7,110 bases of DNA, from contig DAOVXR010000087.1 of NCBI GenBank assembly GCA_030636065.1, forward strand, positions 1-7,110, written 5' to 3'. Below, in pieces: positions 5,587 through 7,110 of this stretch (its first letter is position 1; each line of letters opens with the position of its first letter). The notes beneath the pieces were generated by a model. That model was not told where the DNA came from. It saw only the letters and a program-made list of their open reading frames with translations, and searched no databases. Source of the stretch: Sedimentisphaerales bacterium (lineage in GTDB: Bacteria; Planctomycetota; Phycisphaerae; Sedimentisphaerales; SM23-30). The position numbers and the translations under genes are program-made.

Positions 5587-6605
5587 TATCTTTTGCCATA
5601 CTGCTTTTCGTAATAGTTCATATATTCGCCGGTTTTGATAGCCGACCACCATGATTTGTTATCGAGATACCACTCGATCGTATCGCTCAATCCTTCATTA
5701 AATTTGACCTGCGGGACCCAGTTCAATTCCTGTTTGGCCCTGGCGGCGTCAATAGCGTAACGGCGGTCATGTCCGAGTCTGTCGGTAACGTGTTCGATAC
5801 AACTTTTATCCCTGCCAAGATGCTTAAGAATCATACTGGTTATATCAATATTGTACTGCTCGTTATCCGAGCCGATATTATAAACCCGGCCGTCGGTCCC
5901 CTTCTCAAGGGCAGCCAGTATCGCACGGCAATGGTCCTCAACGTGAATCCAATCCCGAATCTGACGGCCGTCGCCATAGACCGGCACTTTTTTGCCTTCC
6001 AGTAAATTGGTTACAAACAACGGGATGAGCTTTTCAGGAAATTGATACGGACCATAATTATTCGAGCAACGGGTGATAACAACCGGAAAGCCAAACGTAT
6101 GATGATAGGCCAATAGCAGCAGGTCAGCGGCGGCTTTGGAGGCACTATAAGGACTGTTCGGACTGAGTGGTGTCTGCTCGGTGAACAGGCCCTCATTGCC
6201 CAGCGAACCATAAACCTCATCAGTAGAAACCTGCACAAAACGCTCGATCTTGTGTTTCATGGCCGCGTCTGCCAGGACTCGTGCGCCTTCGATATTAGTG
6301 CGTAAAAATTCCGCCGAGCCTAATATACTGCGGTCAACGTGGCTTTCCGCGGCGAAGTTCACCACGATATCTACCGGCCCATTCCGCGAAACAAGTCTGT
6401 CAAACGCATCGGCATCACAAATATCGGCCTTAACAAAAGTGAACTGTTCATCGTCCTGAAAATCGGTTAGGTTGGCCAGGTTCCCCGCGTAAGTCAACGA
6501 ATCGTAAGCCACCACCCGCCATTTGCGTTCAGGGTCGCCAAGTAACAATCGCACAAAATTGCAGCCGATAAATCCAGCGGCTCCGGTTACCATAATAGTC
6601 TTCAT
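5586..6605 (-). CDS. rfbB: dTDP-glucose 4,6-dehydratase
   Basis: RfbB (RmlB) converts dTDP-glucose to dTDP-4-dehydro-6-deoxyglucose using tightly bound NAD+; it is the second step to dTDP-L-rhamnose. The 339-residue protein is a full-length extended SDR enzyme. It has TGAAGFIG (7-14, NAD binding), YDSLTYAGNL (34-43), FAAESHVDRS (84-93), the catalytic triplet T128-D129-E130 within STDEVYG, YSASK (Y153, K157), RCSNNYGPYQFPEKLIP (179-195) and GDGRQIRDWIHVEDH (211-225). One small oddity is RLGHDRRYAID (276-286), where the usual motif is RPGHD; Pro is replaced by Leu. The ATG at 6605 has only a weak AGG upstream. The gene is separated from rfbA by 233 nt of repeats and overlaps rfbD by one base. 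Confidence 0.97.
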   Translation of the reverse strand: MKTIMVTGAAGFIGCNFVRLLLGDPERKWRVVAYDSLTYAGNLANLTDFQDDEQFTFVKADICDADAFDRLVSRNGPVDIVVNFAAESHVDRSILGSAEFLRTNIEGARVLADAAMKHKIERFVQVSTDEVYGSLGNEGLFTEQTPLSPNSPYSASKAAADLLLLAYHHTFGFPVVITRCSNNYGPYQFPEKLIPLFVTNLLEGKKVPVYGDGRQIRDWIHVEDHCRAILAALEKGTDGRVYNIGSDNEQYNIDITSMILKHLGRDKSCIEHVTDRLGHDRRYAIDAARAKQELNWVPQVKFNEGLSDTIEWYLDNKSWWSAIKTGEYMNYYEKQYGKR

Positions 6606-6677
6606 AAATTCAGCCTAACAGGGTAGTGGTTAGTTAAATTGATTTCAGTTGGTTCCATGCCGAGTATTGCACAGGAA

Positions 6678-6706
6678 CACCTCTCTGAAATACAGAAAGG
6701 TGCCAC
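6678..6706 (-). repeat. GTGG-headed hairpin, unit 1 of the rfbA-rfbB array (family 2-like)
   Basis: CACCT/AGGTG (6678-6682 and 6698-6702) and CTG/CAG (6685-6687 and 6693-6695) pair around a symmetric 2x2 internal loop and a 5-nt apex. On the minus strand GTGG (complement of 6703-6706) directly abuts the stem, as in copies A and B of the long hairpin. The stem sequence itself is unrelated to those, so only the architecture is shared. Confidence 0.55.
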
Positions 6707-6719
6707 CCAGCCGGAATAC

Positions 6720-6770
6720 CATGCTTTAGCTTGCTTATGCTCTGCATAAGCTACGCGAAAACATGCCACC
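6720..6770 (-). repeat. GTGG-headed long hairpin repeat, unit 2 of the array (family 2, copy B)
   Basis: This copy pairs CATG/CATG (6720-6723 and 6762-6765), TTT/AAA (6725-6727 and 6758-6760), GC/GC and an invariant 8-bp GCTTATGC/GCATAAGC core with a TCT apex. The GTGG head is the complement of 6766-6769. It differs from copy A (4641-4692) by five substitutions and one indel, all outside the 8-bp core. Confidence 0.8.
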
Positions 6771-6773
6771 CAT

Positions 6774-6800
6774 CCACCTCGAAGACTCGGTGGCTGCCAC
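6774..6800 (-). repeat. GTGG-headed hairpin, unit 3 of the array (family 2-like)
   Basis: CCACC (6774-6778) pairs with GGTGG (6789-6793), with two further pairs possible inside. On the minus strand GTGG (complement of 6797-6800) comes first, then CAG, then the stem. The three-base gap between head and stem makes it the least regular unit. Confidence 0.4.
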
Positions 6801-6814
6801 GCAGTCGGGTGAGT

Positions 6815-6842
6815 AAATGGCGGGTACGGCCCGCCCTACTAA
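6815..6842 (-). repeat. GTAG-headed palindromic repeat overlapping the rfbA stop codon (family 1)
   Basis: This is the same unit as 3513-3540 with one loop difference. Read on the minus strand, the GTAG head begins within the end of rfbA: the TAG stop codon (complement of 6839-6841) is the TAG of GTAG preceded by TTA in both copies. The G-C-rich hairpin follows at once, so the rfbA mRNA would carry it directly after its stop codon. Confidence 0.8.
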
Positions 6843-7110
6843 TCAACATTATTGGCGCCGTCTTCGGCGATCATAAGGCCGGCCCGATGAAGTGATTCGA
6901 TGGTACCAGCATCGGTCCACCAACCCTGCAAAATCTCACTTGTCATTGTGCCCTGCCTGATGTAGGCATTATTCACATCGGTTATCTCCAATTCACCCCG
7001 GCCCGAAGGCTTCAGGTCAGAGATAATATCGAACACAAGTTCATCATACATATAAATGCCAATCACGGCATAATTACTCTTTGGCTGGGAAGGCTTTTCC
7101 TCGATGCCAA
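6839..7110 (-). CDS. rfbA: Glucose-1-phosphate thymidylyltransferase, C-terminal part (gene runs off the window)
   Basis: RfbA (RmlA) joins glucose-1-phosphate and dTTP to give dTDP-glucose, the first step of the dTDP-rhamnose pathway. Only the last 89 codons are present; the reading frame is open to the window edge. Visible motifs are GIEEKP near the edge, PKSNYAVIGIYMYD, KPSGRGELEITDVNN and GWWTDAGTIESL, all typical of sugar-nucleotide pyrophosphorylases of this branch. The GWWTDAGT ending and the short tail point to the shorter form of about 240 residues rather than the form of about 290 residues of the enteric RmlA. A GTG at 7066 is internal, not the start. rfbB follows on the same strand after a repeat-filled gap. 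The substrate is assigned from family and neighbours; a related nucleotidyltransferase acting on another sugar is less likely. Confidence 0.9.
   Translation of the reverse strand, partial: GIEEKPSQPKSNYAVIGIYMYDELVFDIISDLKPSGRGELEITDVNNAYIRQGTMTSEILQGWWTDAGTIESLHRAGLMIAEDGANNVD

Noticed and set aside
5587..5652. Upstream in-frame start for rfbD at 5652
   Set aside because: It overlaps rfbB by 67 nt and adds residues unlike the family; the ATG at 5586 in the TAATG overlap gives a standard N terminus.
6678..6842. CRISPR array
   Set aside because: The units differ in sequence and length, have no uniform spacers and no cas genes are near; they are hairpins with a shared head.

Overview
The window looks like part of a cell-surface polysaccharide locus from a bacterium that makes PEP-CTERM proteins. 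A planctomycete, perhaps of the Phycisphaerae, is the most likely source, but this is inference. It rests on a beta-helix protein combining a choice-of-anchor-Q-like region with a PEP-CTERM tail, on weak or absent Shine-Dalgarno sites before several genes, and on intergenic regions crowded with short palindromic repeats. No rRNA, tRNA, CRISPR array, transposase, integrase or recognisable defence gene was found.

Layout. (1) 108-1301 (+): secreted right-handed beta-helix protein with signal peptide and PEP-CTERM tail, preceded by a terminator-like hairpin. (2) 1382-2218 (-): FkbM-family methyltransferase, convergent with gene 1. (3) 2219-2428: divergent intergenic region with two overlapping sigma70-like promoters and three consecutive hairpins. 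(4) 2429-3442 (+): zinc-ribbon class I SAM methyltransferase. (5) 3443-3603: two palindromic repeat units. (6) 3604-4563 (+): unrecognised polytopic membrane protein. (7) 4564-4698: convergent gap holding a hairpin repeat. (8) 4699-7110 (-): dTDP-rhamnose genes in transcription order rfbA (3' end only), rfbB, rfbD. rfbB and rfbD overlap by one base. rfbA and rfbB are separated by 233 nt that hold four tandem palindromic units.

How the genes fit together. RfbA, RfbB and RfbD supply three of the four steps from glucose-1-phosphate to dTDP-L-rhamnose; the epimerase RfbC is not in the window. The two methyltransferases are plausible modifiers of a glycan or its sugar precursors. PEP-CTERM proteins generally occur in genomes that also make exopolysaccharide and are processed by an exosortase, which is not seen here.

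The most unusual feature is the density of small palindromic elements. There are two families, one with a GTAG head and one with a GTGG head placed directly beside a hairpin. This resembles REP elements served by RAYT (Y1) transposases. No such transposase lies in the window, so the mobility link is inferred. I found no convincing new multi-gene system; the repeats and the orphan membrane protein are the best leads.
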